The translations under genes and the position numbers were made by a program. Shown piece after piece: positions 9,075-16,724 of a stretch of 64,000 nucleotides of DNA. Under the pieces are notes generated by a model. The model was not told the DNA's origin and did no database searches. It saw only the letters and a program-made list of their open reading frames with translations. Origin of the DNA: Myroides sp. N17-2 (GTDB lineage: Bacteria > Bacteroidota > Bacteroidia > Flavobacteriales > Flavobacteriaceae); assembly GCF_002286775.1 (NCBI RefSeq), contig NZ_NSGJ01000013.1, forward strand, positions 1-64,000, in the 5' to 3' direction. Every line of letters starts with the position of its first letter. The first letter of the stretch is position 1.

Positions 9075-9884
9075 ATGAAAAAAACAATTACAAGAATAAG
9101 TAGCTATGCCGTATTAGGATTAGCCTTATTAACAACATCGGTATTCACTAGCTGTTCTAGTGATGATAATAGTTCAGACTCTTATAATGAGTTGTCATTA
9201 GACTTGTCTAAGGTTCCTTTAGAGATTCCAACAGAAGGAGGGAAGATATGGAGTGAGACACTTAAAGAGAATACACCTTTAGTAACTGCTCCATATACGT
9301 TTAGTCATAAGGTAACAACTTCTGAGTATGGTTCATTTTGGAATGGATTTACAGTTTCAAACAGTACAGATAAAAAGGATCACAAGGGAGATTTTTATTT
9401 AAAGATGTATGGTACTATGGCAGAGACAGCTAATAATATGCCATTTTTAGTAGCAAATACAGAGGAGGTATCCGAAAAGTACGTTAAAGGTACATCTATA
9501 GATATTGATAAAGCTTTAACAGTGGTTACTTTAGAAAATAATTATACTCCAGTAGCAGTAGAGTTAGCATTGAGTCCTTATACTTATCATTCTACTCAAC
9601 GTGGGGATCAGTTTGCTAAGAAGTTTGAGAAAGGAGACTTCTTTAAAGTTGTAGTTTTCGGATTAGATGAGAATAAAGTTATTATTAATTTACCTGTAGA
9701 ATATTATCTGATTGATTATCGCAATGGTGTTGTAAAGGTAGATACTAATTGGAAAAAGGTTAATTTGAAAGCACTAGGTAAAGTAAAGTATTTAGTGTTC
9801 TATATTGATTCATCAGATAAAGGAGAATGGGGAGTAAATACTCCGGCATACTTTACTGTTAAGAATTTAGTTGTTTCGAAATAG
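9075..9884 (+). CDS. DUF4465-like surface lipoprotein without the PKD-like domain
   Basis: 269 residues, lipobox TS-C27. The first 33 residues are nearly identical to those of the preceding gene at protein and DNA level, then the PKD-like domain is missing and the DUF4465-like part starts directly (LSLDLSKVPL, SFWNGFTVSN, VAVELALSPYTYHSTQRGDQFAKKF, GDFFKVVVFGLDENK, YYLIDYRNG, WKKVNLKALGKVKYLVFYIDSSD, GVNTPAYFTVKNL). It therefore gives the minimal form of the family. It lies behind the hairpin at 9023-9051 and before a strong bidirectional terminator. Function unknown; the locus suggests cobamide capture at the cell surface. Confidence 0.72.
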   Translation: MKKTITRISSYAVLGLALLTTSVFTSCSSDDNSSDSYNELSLDLSKVPLEIPTEGGKIWSETLKENTPLVTAPYTFSHKVTTSEYGSFWNGFTVSNSTDKKDHKGDFYLKMYGTMAETANNMPFLVANTEEVSEKYVKGTSIDIDKALTVVTLENNYTPVAVELALSPYTYHSTQRGDQFAKKFEKGDFFKVVVFGLDENKVIINLPVEYYLIDYRNGVVKVDTNWKKVNLKALGKVKYLVFYIDSSDKGEWGVNTPAYFTVKNLVVSK

Positions 9885-9895
9885 ATTTAAATAAA

Positions 9896-9929
9896 CAGAA
9901 ATGCCTCATCAACGGATGAGGCATTTCTG
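9896..9929. terminator. Bidirectional terminator closing the B12 locus
   Basis: Perfect 15-base stem CAGAAATGCCTCATC / GATGAGGCATTTCTG with loop AACG, followed by a T-tract on the plus strand and preceded by an A-rich stretch that would serve as a T-tract on the minus strand. It lies between convergent genes. Confidence 0.9.
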
Positions 9930-9940
9930 TTTTTATATAG

Positions 9941-10774
9941 TTACTTATTTACAGTCATTTGATTATAGCTAAACTGCTCTTTTTTGATTCCTCTATTGTT
10001 TTTAGTAACACTAGAGATAGGGTAGTTATCTTCGTTGTATTCATAAGTTAAATCACCTACTGTGGAGTTATGTATATTATAAGACTGAATGTTATTAGTT
10101 GGTTTATAATAATACATAATGTCAAAAGCAGTAGTGTTTATATAATGTAGAGGTATATTAATAGGCATATTTTTAAAGGGATTATTGTGCTGATCGTATG
10201 TATATGATTCTACTATATTCGCATTGTCATTTTCTCCTGCATTTATTAAGTTTCCATTGTGATCATATTCGAAGTTAGTAGTGGAAACTAATTTATTACT
10301 TAGATACATTGCTTCAGTAATTTGCTTACTTGAATTATGCTTAAATTCTAAAGTAATGTTATTGTCAATATCTATACTTTTAGTCATCTGACCTTTAGTA
10401 TCATATTCAAAAGTATAGTTCTTTACTCGCTTGTTTTTGTCATTAACTTCTACTATACCTATTAGTTGTTTTTTATTGTTGTAGGTATAGGTGCATTCAG
10501 ACTTACTCTTAGTGGTAGTATTGCCGGCTTTTGCTTCATAAGTAGTATAGTGATTTGTCACATTTCCTGCATCATCATAGGTAAAGTCTACAATAAATGT
10601 ATCAGAATCTCCTTTGTAAGTTTCAGTACTAGTGTAGTTTTTAAGTACAGTAATATTCTTTTTGTTCTCTTTTGTAGGACCATCATTCTTTGGTATATCA
10701 TTGCTATCAGTACTACAACTCATAGGGATTAATGCTACCAAGATCCATAAAGTGGTGGGTATGATCTTTTTCAT
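9941..10774 (-). CDS. YD-repeat-like lipoprotein of unknown function
   Basis: 277 residues, lipobox PMS-C20 with a polar linker (STDSNDIPKNDGPTKENKK). The mature part is built from short repeated strands of the type FTYDDAGNVTNHY, YTYNNKKQLIGIVEV, FEYDTKGQMTKSI, FEYDHNGNLINAG and YTYDQHNNPF, typical of RHS/YD-repeat or DUF4595-like Bacteroidota lipoproteins. The C-terminal KKEQFSYNQ follows the same pattern. It is monocistronic, reads toward the B12 locus and shares its bidirectional terminator. Such proteins form an elongated beta structure at the cell surface or periplasmic face; no enzymatic residues are recognisable. Confidence 0.65.
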   Translation of the reverse strand: MKKIIPTTLWILVALIPMSCSTDSNDIPKNDGPTKENKKNITVLKNYTSTETYKGDSDTFIVDFTYDDAGNVTNHYTTYEAKAGNTTTKSKSECTYTYNNKKQLIGIVEVNDKNKRVKNYTFEYDTKGQMTKSIDIDNNITLEFKHNSSKQITEAMYLSNKLVSTTNFEYDHNGNLINAGENDNANIVESYTYDQHNNPFKNMPINIPLHYINTTAFDIMYYYKPTNNIQSYNIHNSTVGDLTYEYNEDNYPISSVTKNNRGIKKEQFSYNQMTVNK

Positions 10775-10988
10775 AATTCCTTTAATTTAACTCTTGTTAT
10801 TAACTGCAAAATTATATATAATAATGTGTTTTTTATATTTTGTGGTTTATTATTGTGGTTGTTTTAATGGATTTTGTGATAGACAAAAGAAATGTTGTAA
10901 TAAAATAGCATTTAGATATGTTTAATGTGCTTTCAGCGTGTTTAGATAATTAATTGTTAGTTTTTATTATATTTAAACAGTTGTTTAT

Positions 10989-11018
10989 TTGGCTGTTATA
11001 CTTATTGTTCTATATTTG
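10989..11018 (+). promoter_or_regulatory. Promoter of the BlaI/M56 operon
   Basis: TTG at 10989-10991, a 19-base spacer and TATATTTG at 11011-11018 form a near-ideal Bacteroidota promoter. The -7 element is overlapped by the palindrome at 11014-11037. Confidence 0.7.
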
Positions 11019-11037
11019 TAGAACAACATCTACAAAT
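11014..11037 (+). promoter_or_regulatory. Probable BlaI-type operator palindrome
   Basis: Perfect inverted repeat ATTTGTAGA-N6-TCTACAAAT covering the end of the -7 element and the expected transcription start. The half-sites contain TGTAG/CTACA, the element recognised by BlaI/MecI-type winged-helix repressors. The operon's second gene is such a repressor, so autoregulation is the natural reading. Confidence 0.65.
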
Positions 11038-11044
11038 ACTATTT

Positions 11045-11470
11045 ATGAGAGATACTAGACTAGTAATTGCGTTATTTATTATAATGCTATTTGGCTCGTG
11101 TAAGGTGAACCAAAAAGCGAATGGTGAGAAAGTAGGGAGGTGGGTATATACAACTACTGTAGAGGGAAATAAGGAGGTACATCGTGGGAAGTATCGTCAA
11201 GATGGTTTTCAAAAAGGAACTTGGAGATATAAGCGCAATGGCAAGTTATATAAGAAGGAGGTCGTTAAAGATTCCATTGTAGAGATAACGTATTATTATC
11301 CTAATCACAAAGTAGAATCGGTAGGGCAAAGCATCTATATAAAAAAGGATAAAGGCTTACACTATTATTACACAGGGTCTTGGTTTTTATATGATCCTAA
11401 GGGGATGCTGATAGGAGTAAAGCATTATAAAGAGGGAGTATTAGAACATTATACAATCGTAAGACAATGA
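11045..11470 (+). CDS. MORN/YwqK-like small lipoprotein
   Basis: 141 residues with lipobox FGS-C19. The mature part contains short aromatic repeats (GEKVGRWVYTT, GKYRQDGFQKGTWRYKRNGKLYKKEVV, GSWFLYDPKGMLIGVKHYKEGVLEHY) like those of MORN or YwqK-type repeat proteins. First gene of the BlaI/M56 operon, with its ATG 7 bases after the operator palindrome, and its stop overlaps the start of the next gene (ATGA at 11467-11470). It is probably anchored in the outer or inner membrane. It could be the envelope factor that the M56 sensor controls or monitors; that is inference only. Confidence 0.6.
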   Translation: MRDTRLVIALFIIMLFGSCKVNQKANGEKVGRWVYTTTVEGNKEVHRGKYRQDGFQKGTWRYKRNGKLYKKEVVKDSIVEITYYYPNHKVESVGQSIYIKKDKGLHYYYTGSWFLYDPKGMLIGVKHYKEGVLEHYTIVRQ

Positions 11471-11835
11471 TAAAGTTACCACAGACAGAAGAGCAGTTAA
11501 TGGAATATATATGGGAGATGCAAGTGGCATTTACTAAAGATATTATCGAGAAGTATCCTTCTCCTAAACCTGCTCAAACTACTATAGCAACACTATTAAA
11601 GAGATTAATAGATAAAGAATTTATAGCTTATAAGGTGTATGGCAATTCTAGAGAGTATTATCCTTTGATAAAAAAGGAGGATTATTTTGAAAAGCATATT
11701 AATACGATGGTAGAGAACTTCTTTGATAACTCAGCATTGAGTTTTGCTTCATTCTTTACTAGGAAGAGCAAGATGACGAAGAATGAATTAGAAGAACTAA
11801 AGAAAATAGTAGATGAACAATTAAAGAACTCTTAG
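11467..11835 (+). CDS. BlaI/MecI/CopY family transcriptional repressor
   Basis: 122 residues, full length for the family. The N-terminal winged helix is visible: LPQTEEQLMEYIWEMQ, then KPAQTTIATLLKRLIDKEFIAYKVYGNSREYYPLI (recognition helix followed by the wing), then a C-terminal dimerisation part (FDNSALSFASFFT, ELEELKKIVDEQL). Members bind TACA/TGTA dyads as dimers and are cleaved or released when a partner M56 (BlaR1-like) protease is activated. The partner gene starts 3 bases downstream. The palindrome at 11014-11037 is a suitable operator. No beta-lactamase gene is nearby, so the output is not antibiotic resistance in any visible way. Confidence 0.92.
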   Translation: MIKLPQTEEQLMEYIWEMQVAFTKDIIEKYPSPKPAQTTIATLLKRLIDKEFIAYKVYGNSREYYPLIKKEDYFEKHINTMVENFFDNSALSFASFFTRKSKMTKNELEELKKIVDEQLKNS

Positions 11836-11838
11836 CTT

Positions 11839-13029
11839 ATGCTGTTATACTTAACCAAAATAACACTCATTCTCTCTGTTTCAATTATAGCGTATAAGCT
11901 ATTCTTAGAAGATACGAAAGTGCACGTTTATAAGCGTTTTTATCTACTGATAACGTTGATAATGGCATTAGTATTTCCATTTATTATTATTGAATCTAGT
12001 ATAGTGTCTGCTGATCAGACTTTTGAACAATTAGGCGATATTGTCATTGCTCCAATTACTCAGGTTACTACAATGAGTATTAATTGGACTGTTATTTTAA
12101 TCGTAGGATATGCAATAGGAGTTGTAGTAGTAGCTAGCAAGAGTGTTTTAGAAATTGTTAAGATTTATCAGATTAAAAGTCAAGGCTCACTTATTAAGTT
12201 TAATGATTCGAAGATAGTATTGTCAAGTCAAATAAGCAGTGCATTCTCTTTTTGTAATATTATTTATCTTCCATTGAGTGAAGAACTTTCGGAAGGAAAT
12301 AAAATACTTATTCACGAACAAGTACATATAAGACAGGGACACAGTATAGATATCCTATTGATAGAACTGTTAAAGGTTGTCTTTTGGTTTCACCCTCTAT
12401 TTTATTACTATAAAACGTGTATTGCTTTAAATCACGAATTCTTAGCAGATAGTAAGAGTGTGGATTCGGAAGAGGACGTAAATCAGTATCTACAACTACT
12501 ATTAACGCAGACCTATAAACAGAGTGAATTAGGTATTACAAGTTCATTTAATTTTAACCTGACTAAGAAGCGGTTTTTAATGATGACTAAAAAGAATATA
12601 CCATGGAAAAATAGAGTAGGTATTAGTATGTCTTGCATTCTTTTTTTACTGGTTAGCACACTTGCTATTCATGCTAAGACAACTAATCAGAAAGTGACAT
12701 CAGATACAGCTAATATACCTTTTCAAGTAACAGATACTCGAGCTCAGTATCCAGGAGGAATGAATAAGTTCACGAATGACTTTGTTTTAAAGTTTATAGA
12801 TCCATATCCATATTCAGAAGAGGACGAAGCTAAAATAGTAGTGCAGTTTACTGTTGAGATAGATGGGACATTAGAGAATATAAAGGTTTTAAGAGATCCA
12901 CTTGGAGTAGGACAAGAGATAATTAAGACCTTAAAGAGTATGCCCAAATGGTTTCCTGCACAACATAATGGAGAGGTAGTCAGTACGGTATTTACTTTAC
13001 CAATAACTTTTAAAAGAACAACGCAATGA
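11839..13029 (+). CDS. M56 (BlaR1-like) metallopeptidase fused to a TonB C-terminal domain
   Basis: 396 residues. N-terminal membrane helices lie at about residues 5-20, 35-53 and 82-102. The zinc motif HEQVH (159-163) and the third ligand region NHEFLADS (199-206) mark an M56 peptidase whose active site faces the cytosol. A further helix around 265-285 (SMSCILFLLVSTLAIHA) leads to a periplasmic TonB C-terminal-like domain (about 300-396: YPGGMNKF, FTVEIDGTLENIKVLRDPLG, WFPAQHNGEVVSTVFTLPITF). The classical BlaR1 sensor (penicillin-binding) domain is replaced by this domain, a combination common in Bacteroidota. It probably signals to the adjacent BlaI repressor; the stimulus is unknown. Confidence 0.88.
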   Translation: MLLYLTKITLILSVSIIAYKLFLEDTKVHVYKRFYLLITLIMALVFPFIIIESSIVSADQTFEQLGDIVIAPITQVTTMSINWTVILIVGYAIGVVVVASKSVLEIVKIYQIKSQGSLIKFNDSKIVLSSQISSAFSFCNIIYLPLSEELSEGNKILIHEQVHIRQGHSIDILLIELLKVVFWFHPLFYYYKTCIALNHEFLADSKSVDSEEDVNQYLQLLLTQTYKQSELGITSSFNFNLTKKRFLMMTKKNIPWKNRVGISMSCILFLLVSTLAIHAKTTNQKVTSDTANIPFQVTDTRAQYPGGMNKFTNDFVLKFIDPYPYSEEDEAKIVVQFTVEIDGTLENIKVLRDPLGVGQEIIKTLKSMPKWFPAQHNGEVVSTVFTLPITFKRTTQ

Positions 13030-13826
13030 GATCAATAGCTACAATGTTTTCATCATTTAAACTTTATTTTACCTTTGTCACAACTCTATGAGGAGGTATG
13101 CTAACAAGCATGGGACAAGAGGTATTAGAGGATTACAATAACTTTCTAGCACTTGAAAAAGTTGAGCTATCTTCAGGTAAAGTGCGTTTTTTAAAAACTG
13201 TAAAAGAAGTGGACTCTAATATTAAAGGATCAGAGTATATTAATAAGCATCGTTTGTTTTGGGAATATCTTGTAGTGAACTTTTCAGAACCTTTACAAGA
13301 GAATACATTTGATCCAAATACAGAGATTAGTTTATTACAGAATAATTTTCTCTCTATGATGGTTACGGATACTATTTTTAGTCCTCTAGTAGAAAGATAT
13401 AGCTCACAAGTGGTAAAGAGGAATAGTATAAAGGATACTATTTCTATAGATCAAGTACTTAATGTCGCAGTCAAGTTCTTTAGTATAGAGAAGATTACAC
13501 CTGAGGGAGATTATTCAGCGAGGATCTGTGTAGGACTAAATGGTATCAAAAATACAGAGGCTGTACGTATGCCTTTTGTTGAAGCTTTTGCTTTTTATGC
13601 TATAATGAAGAATCTTAGAAATGAACAGTATAATGTATATACTTACTTTATAAATGCAATAAAAGGAATCTATAAGTTAAACCTTGGTATTGATAAAGAA
13701 GAAAGATTACTTCGTGCTCAGGGTGCCCTTTTTATACAGATGCTTCAAAGTGATAGATTGATGGAGTTATTAGTAGATGAATATCAGAAGAATAAAGATA
13801 TACTACCATTTGCTCTTAGTTTATAG
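13026..13826 (+). pseudogene. Hypothetical exported protein with a TGA inside its signal peptide (or shorter cytosolic protein from 13098/13110)
   Basis: An ATG at 13026 overlaps the previous stop (ATGA) and encodes MRSIATMFSSFKLYFTFVTTL, a plausible signal peptide, followed by TGA at 13089-13091 and then, in the same frame, GGMLTSMGQEVLEDYNN and 230 further residues without a stop. The intact part (13098-13826, 242 residues) is acidic and helical, with no family that I recognise. The C-terminal helices (LLRAQGALFIQMLQSDRLMELLVDEYQ) resemble solvent-exposed amphipathic repeats. If the TGA is real, the product has lost export; initiation at 13098 or 13110 (after AGGAGGT) would give a cytosolic form. 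Fourth gene of the BlaI operon. Confidence 0.55.
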
Positions 13827-13877
13827 AATTATTTTATTGGCTATTTCATTTCTATATTTCAATAATCCGTACTTTAG

Positions 13878-14369
13878 TTGAAAATTCTTAAAACAATGAA
13901 TGGTAAGTATATTGCATTGACAGTAGCTGTGCTTAGTATGGCGATTAGTTATGCTCAGAAGAAAACAGTGATACCTGCACACACTCCTAAATCTGCTACA
14001 GTATGTGCTAGGTCTAATACAGATACGATAGAATTTACCCACAACAAAGATTTTAAGCCAGCACATTCTCGCATAGCTACTAATCAGTTGTCGATTAACT
14101 TCTCTAAACATTTTACTCAAGCCTTTCCTGAAAAGCCATTGAGTAATAATGCTTCTGTGATTTTTGAATTACAGATAGAGACAGACGGTTCTATTAGTTC
14201 TGTGAGTATATTACGCAGTGGATTTAAGTCAGAGTATAATGATAAATTAAAAGAAATAGTGCGCACTGTGACAGCTGATACTTGGTCACCAGCTACCTAT
14301 AAGGGAAGTAAGATACGCTCACAGTATACATTGCCGATTACTATTTTTGCAAATGTAAACGAACTATAA
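13878..14369 (+). CDS. Secreted protein with TonB C-terminal-like domain
   Basis: 157-163 residues. The ATG at 13896 (MNGKYIALTVAVLSMAISYAQ) gives a clean signal peptide and is preferred; a TTG at 13878 would add six residues. After a linker, residues about 75-160 follow the TonB C-terminal pattern: SVIFELQIETDGSISSVSILRSGF, then a helix, then WSPATYKGSKIRSQYTLPITIF. There is no membrane anchor besides the signal peptide, so it is not a conventional energy transducer; it may be a free periplasmic TonB-fold protein. Close paralogue of the gene at 24339. It lies 51 bases after the BlaI operon and may belong to it. Confidence 0.65.
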   Translation: MKILKTMNGKYIALTVAVLSMAISYAQKKTVIPAHTPKSATVCARSNTDTIEFTHNKDFKPAHSRIATNQLSINFSKHFTQAFPEKPLSNNASVIFELQIETDGSISSVSILRSGFKSEYNDKLKEIVRTVTADTWSPATYKGSKIRSQYTLPITIFANVNEL

Positions 14370-14409
14370 CAGAGAGGTTTATATAGAGTGGATAGATAAA
14401 AACGAATAT

Positions 14410-14444
14410 AACAGAGACCGTTTATCATTAACTCGATCTCTGTT
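14410..14444. terminator. Terminator between convergent genes
   Basis: Stem AACAGAGA (14410-14417) with TCTCTGTT (14437-14444) around a 19-base loop, followed by TTTT on the plus strand; terminates the TonB-domain gene and possibly the acetyltransferase operon from the other side. Confidence 0.6.
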
Positions 14445-14445
14445 T

Positions 14446-14976
14446 TTACAGCTCTATTTCATATAACACATGTGTACGGTAAGGGTGATCTATAGGAACT
14501 AAGGGATGGTTAAAATCCTTTACATACTTCATTCCTACTTTTTGCATTACATTAGAAGAGCGAATGTTCGTAGTCGTAGTAAATGAGTATACTTTATTTA
14601 AACCTAAAGTATCTTTCGCAAATACTAAGCACGCTCTAGCAGCCTCAGTAGCATATCCTTTACCCCAATATTGTGGTAGTATACGCCACCCTATCTCTAC
14701 TCCAGGAGTGAAGTCTACATCAAAAGTTATATCTAATAATCCAACAAACCCTATAAACTCACCACTGCTTTTTTCTTCTACAGCGAAGAATGCATATCCT
14801 TGACTATCTATCTTATTTTTAAAACTGTGAAAAGCAGCTGTTGATTCTTCAGCAGTTCTCTTACCTAAGAAGAACTCCATCACCTGATCATCTTGGTTCA
14901 TTGCTATCATAGCAGGTAAATCACTGTCTTTGTATTGGCGTATTAATAATCTATCTGTTTCTATAAATACTTTCAT
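14446..14976 (-). CDS. GNAT acetyltransferase, RimJ/RimL type
   Basis: 176 residues, usual length. It opens with ETDRLLIRQYKDSDLPAMIAMN, the signature start of the RimJ/RimL-like GNAT_3 group, and has the acetyl-CoA loop in GWRILPQYWGKGYATEAARACLVFA (about residues 98-122) and the C-terminal NIRSSNVMQKVGMKYVKDF. It would acetylate an amino group on a protein N-terminus or small molecule; substrate unknown. Last gene of a compact minus-strand operon after the two MmcQ-like genes, 15 bases downstream of the second. Confidence 0.9.
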   Translation of the reverse strand: MKVFIETDRLLIRQYKDSDLPAMIAMNQDDQVMEFFLGKRTAEESTAAFHSFKNKIDSQGYAFFAVEEKSSGEFIGFVGLLDITFDVDFTPGVEIGWRILPQYWGKGYATEAARACLVFAKDTLGLNKVYSFTTTTNIRSSNVMQKVGMKYVKDFNHPLVPIDHPYRTHVLYEIEL

Positions 14977-14991
14977 CTTCTTTGTTTGTGT

Positions 14992-15360
14992 TTATCGTAG
15001 AGCGGTAATCTCCTCTTTTAATTTTTTAGTCAGGCTATTAAATACCAATTCATACGAATGATCTATCAGTTCTTTTAATAGTCCCCACTGTACCGAACCT
15101 CCTAATATCACACTGTTCCAGTGTTTCTTACTCATATGGTATCCAGGTACTATCTCGTTATAGTCTGCACGTAGCTCTTCTGATCGTTCGGGGTCGCACT
15201 TAAGATTAATAAAGCGATTACCTTGCTCCCACTTTGTCAAGTTTAAAAGCAAGTATATTTTGCCACCTACCTTGAAAGTTAGTGTTTCTTCATCAAAAGG
15301 AAATTCTTCTGTTGTTCCTTTTTTGCTTAGACAGTAATCATATATCACATTAATATCCAT
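14992..15360 (-). CDS. MmcQ/YjbR family protein, copy 2
   Basis: 122 residues of the MmcQ/YjbR fold, often described as DNA-binding-like (CyaY-type fold) although the real function is unsettled. Visible family pattern: YCLSKKGTTEEFPFDEETLTFKVGGKIYLLL, WEQGNRFINLKCDPERSEELRADY, YHMSKKHWNSVIL, LIDHSYELVFNSLTKK. Paralogue of the gene immediately upstream, from which it is separated by one base. Both sit between a cyclase-family gene and a GNAT gene on one transcript. No enzymatic residues are known for the family. Confidence 0.88.
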   Translation of the reverse strand: MDINVIYDYCLSKKGTTEEFPFDEETLTFKVGGKIYLLLNLTKWEQGNRFINLKCDPERSEELRADYNEIVPGYHMSKKHWNSVILGGSVQWGLLKELIDHSYELVFNSLTKKLKEEITALR

Positions 15361-15361
15361 A

Positions 15362-15733
15362 CTATAGTTTCTTTTTAGGTAAGTTTAAAAGTTCTTTTCT
15401 TGTGAACGTATCATATACTAAATCATACGAGAGATCTATCCATTCTTTGATTTGAGTAGGAGAGAAGTCTCCTCGCATATAGACTGTATTCCAATGTTTT
15501 TTGTTCATCGTATAGCCATAGGTGATATCCTCATATTGTTCACGAAGTTCTATTGCCAAATTAGGTGGACACTTAAGAATGATATTCCTGTCTCCTTGTT
15601 CCCAATAGTGTAACGCAATCATAGCAAATATCTTTCCTCCTATTTGAAAAGTAAGTAAGTTCTTATCAAATGGAAATCCACTATCTACATATAGTAATGT
15701 GGAGCAATATTCGTATAACTCGTCTAGTTCCAT
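15362..15733 (-). CDS. MmcQ/YjbR family protein, copy 1
   Basis: 123 residues, same architecture as its neighbour: FPFDKNLLTFQIGGKIFAMIALHYWEQ, LKCPPNLAIELREQY, YTMNKKHWNTVYM, WIDLSYDLVYDTFTRKELL. Sequence divergence from copy 2 is considerable, so the tandem duplication is old. The N-terminal YCSTLLYVDSG differs from the YCLSKKGTTEE of copy 2, suggesting different partners. It starts 2 bases after the stop of the cyclase gene and ends one base before copy 2, so translational coupling is likely. Confidence 0.88.
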   Translation of the reverse strand: MELDELYEYCSTLLYVDSGFPFDKNLLTFQIGGKIFAMIALHYWEQGDRNIILKCPPNLAIELREQYEDITYGYTMNKKHWNTVYMRGDFSPTQIKEWIDLSYDLVYDTFTRKELLNLPKKKL

Positions 15734-15735
15734 AG

Positions 15736-16506
15736 CTAGATGATTTGATATAATACAGGCTTACTAGGGCTAGCATCATTTACAAAAGAAGCCAACTGAA
15801 TATTTAAGAAGTACATCCCATCCTTTATCTCATTTGGCACGTAGATCATCTCTGTGATTGTAGCTTCTAATCGAGCATCTTCGTTAAGATGGCGAGTGTC
15901 TTTTACATTCCAGAACGCCTTATGTGCTAGTAGTTGTCCCTCGTCTTGTTCTCTATCTACACTAGGCAAATCTATAAGCAGATGATCTATACCCTGCTCT
16001 CTAAAAAACACAGCTGCCTGAGCCTCTAGATAAGGAGGATTAGTATGAGAGTACTTGGTATGCGTCTTTGTTATTTCATTTGGAGTAGTACGGATGATAA
16101 CAGCTTTTTGATTATTACCCTTCCATACGTTCTTTACCTGATCTAGCGTGATTATATAATCTCCATTCTCTTGAAATTCGGGGCTAATCGTAATTAACTG
16201 AGCGAAGAAGAAGTAATTCTTCAAGCTGTCATTTACATTGTAGAAGTCATAGGTGATATGTCCTAAGCACTCTGTATGCGTACCGTGTGCGTGAGGGTTA
16301 AACGCGATATTATTAAAGTTAGTCGAAGATTTTCCTTCACTGACTTTCCCTATCCAGTCATCCATCATCACAGGAGATATCTCAGGAGCATCGAGATACC
16401 ACGCTATAGGATTAGCGGCTGTGTTGACTAGAGGTATAGAGATATCTATCGCTTTAGTTAAGTCGATTAGGTACTCCTTACCAGTATAGGTTATCGTAGC
16501 TCTCAT
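15736..16506 (-). CDS. Cyclase family protein (kynurenine-formamidase-like metal hydrolase)
   Basis: 256 residues. The family metal motif HxGTHxDxPxH appears as HAHGTHTECLGH at residues 72-83: the three histidines are kept while the Asp and Pro are replaced by Glu79 and Leu81. The N-terminal YLIDLTKAIDISIP and C-terminal GMYFLNIQLASFVNDASPSKPVLYQI fit the family. Members hydrolyse N-formylkynurenine or related amides, or lactones. There is no kynurenine pathway gene nearby, so the substrate is open. First gene of a four-gene minus-strand operon with two MmcQ-like proteins and a GNAT. Confidence 0.82.
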   Translation of the reverse strand: MRATITYTGKEYLIDLTKAIDISIPLVNTAANPIAWYLDAPEISPVMMDDWIGKVSEGKSSTNFNNIAFNPHAHGTHTECLGHITYDFYNVNDSLKNYFFFAQLITISPEFQENGDYIITLDQVKNVWKGNNQKAVIIRTTPNEITKTHTKYSHTNPPYLEAQAAVFFREQGIDHLLIDLPSVDREQDEGQLLAHKAFWNVKDTRHLNEDARLEATITEMIYVPNEIKDGMYFLNIQLASFVNDASPSKPVLYQII

Positions 16507-16564
16507 TGTTTTATTTCAAAGCTAATTAAAATAATCCAAACTTTTTGCTCCGAATTATAGCTAT

Positions 16565-16720
16565 TACCTTAAATCTGCAGATAACATTTAAACGAGAATG
16601 AATTATACAAAACAGAGCGAAATTAGTGATTAAAGCACACTGTAGTTTGGTTTTAGAGCTAATTGAAGCTATGTAAAGTAGAATTTATTCGCAGTAAATG
16701 GTGGTTGCAGATTTAAGGTA
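16565..16720. repeat. 156-bp sequence bounded by 15-bp inverted repeats
   Basis: TACCTTAAATCTGCA at 16565-16579 is exactly inverted at 16706-16720, enclosing 126 non-coding bases. The size and arrangement resemble a MITE or the remnant of an insertion. It lies between hemW and the cyclase operon. No clear target duplication is visible at the borders. Confidence 0.45.
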
Positions 16721-16724
16721 TTAC

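Noticed and set aside
11467..13029. Beta-lactam resistance regulator pair (BlaI-BlaR1)
   Set aside because: The M56 protein has no penicillin-binding sensor domain and no beta-lactamase is nearby; only the repressor/protease logic is kept.
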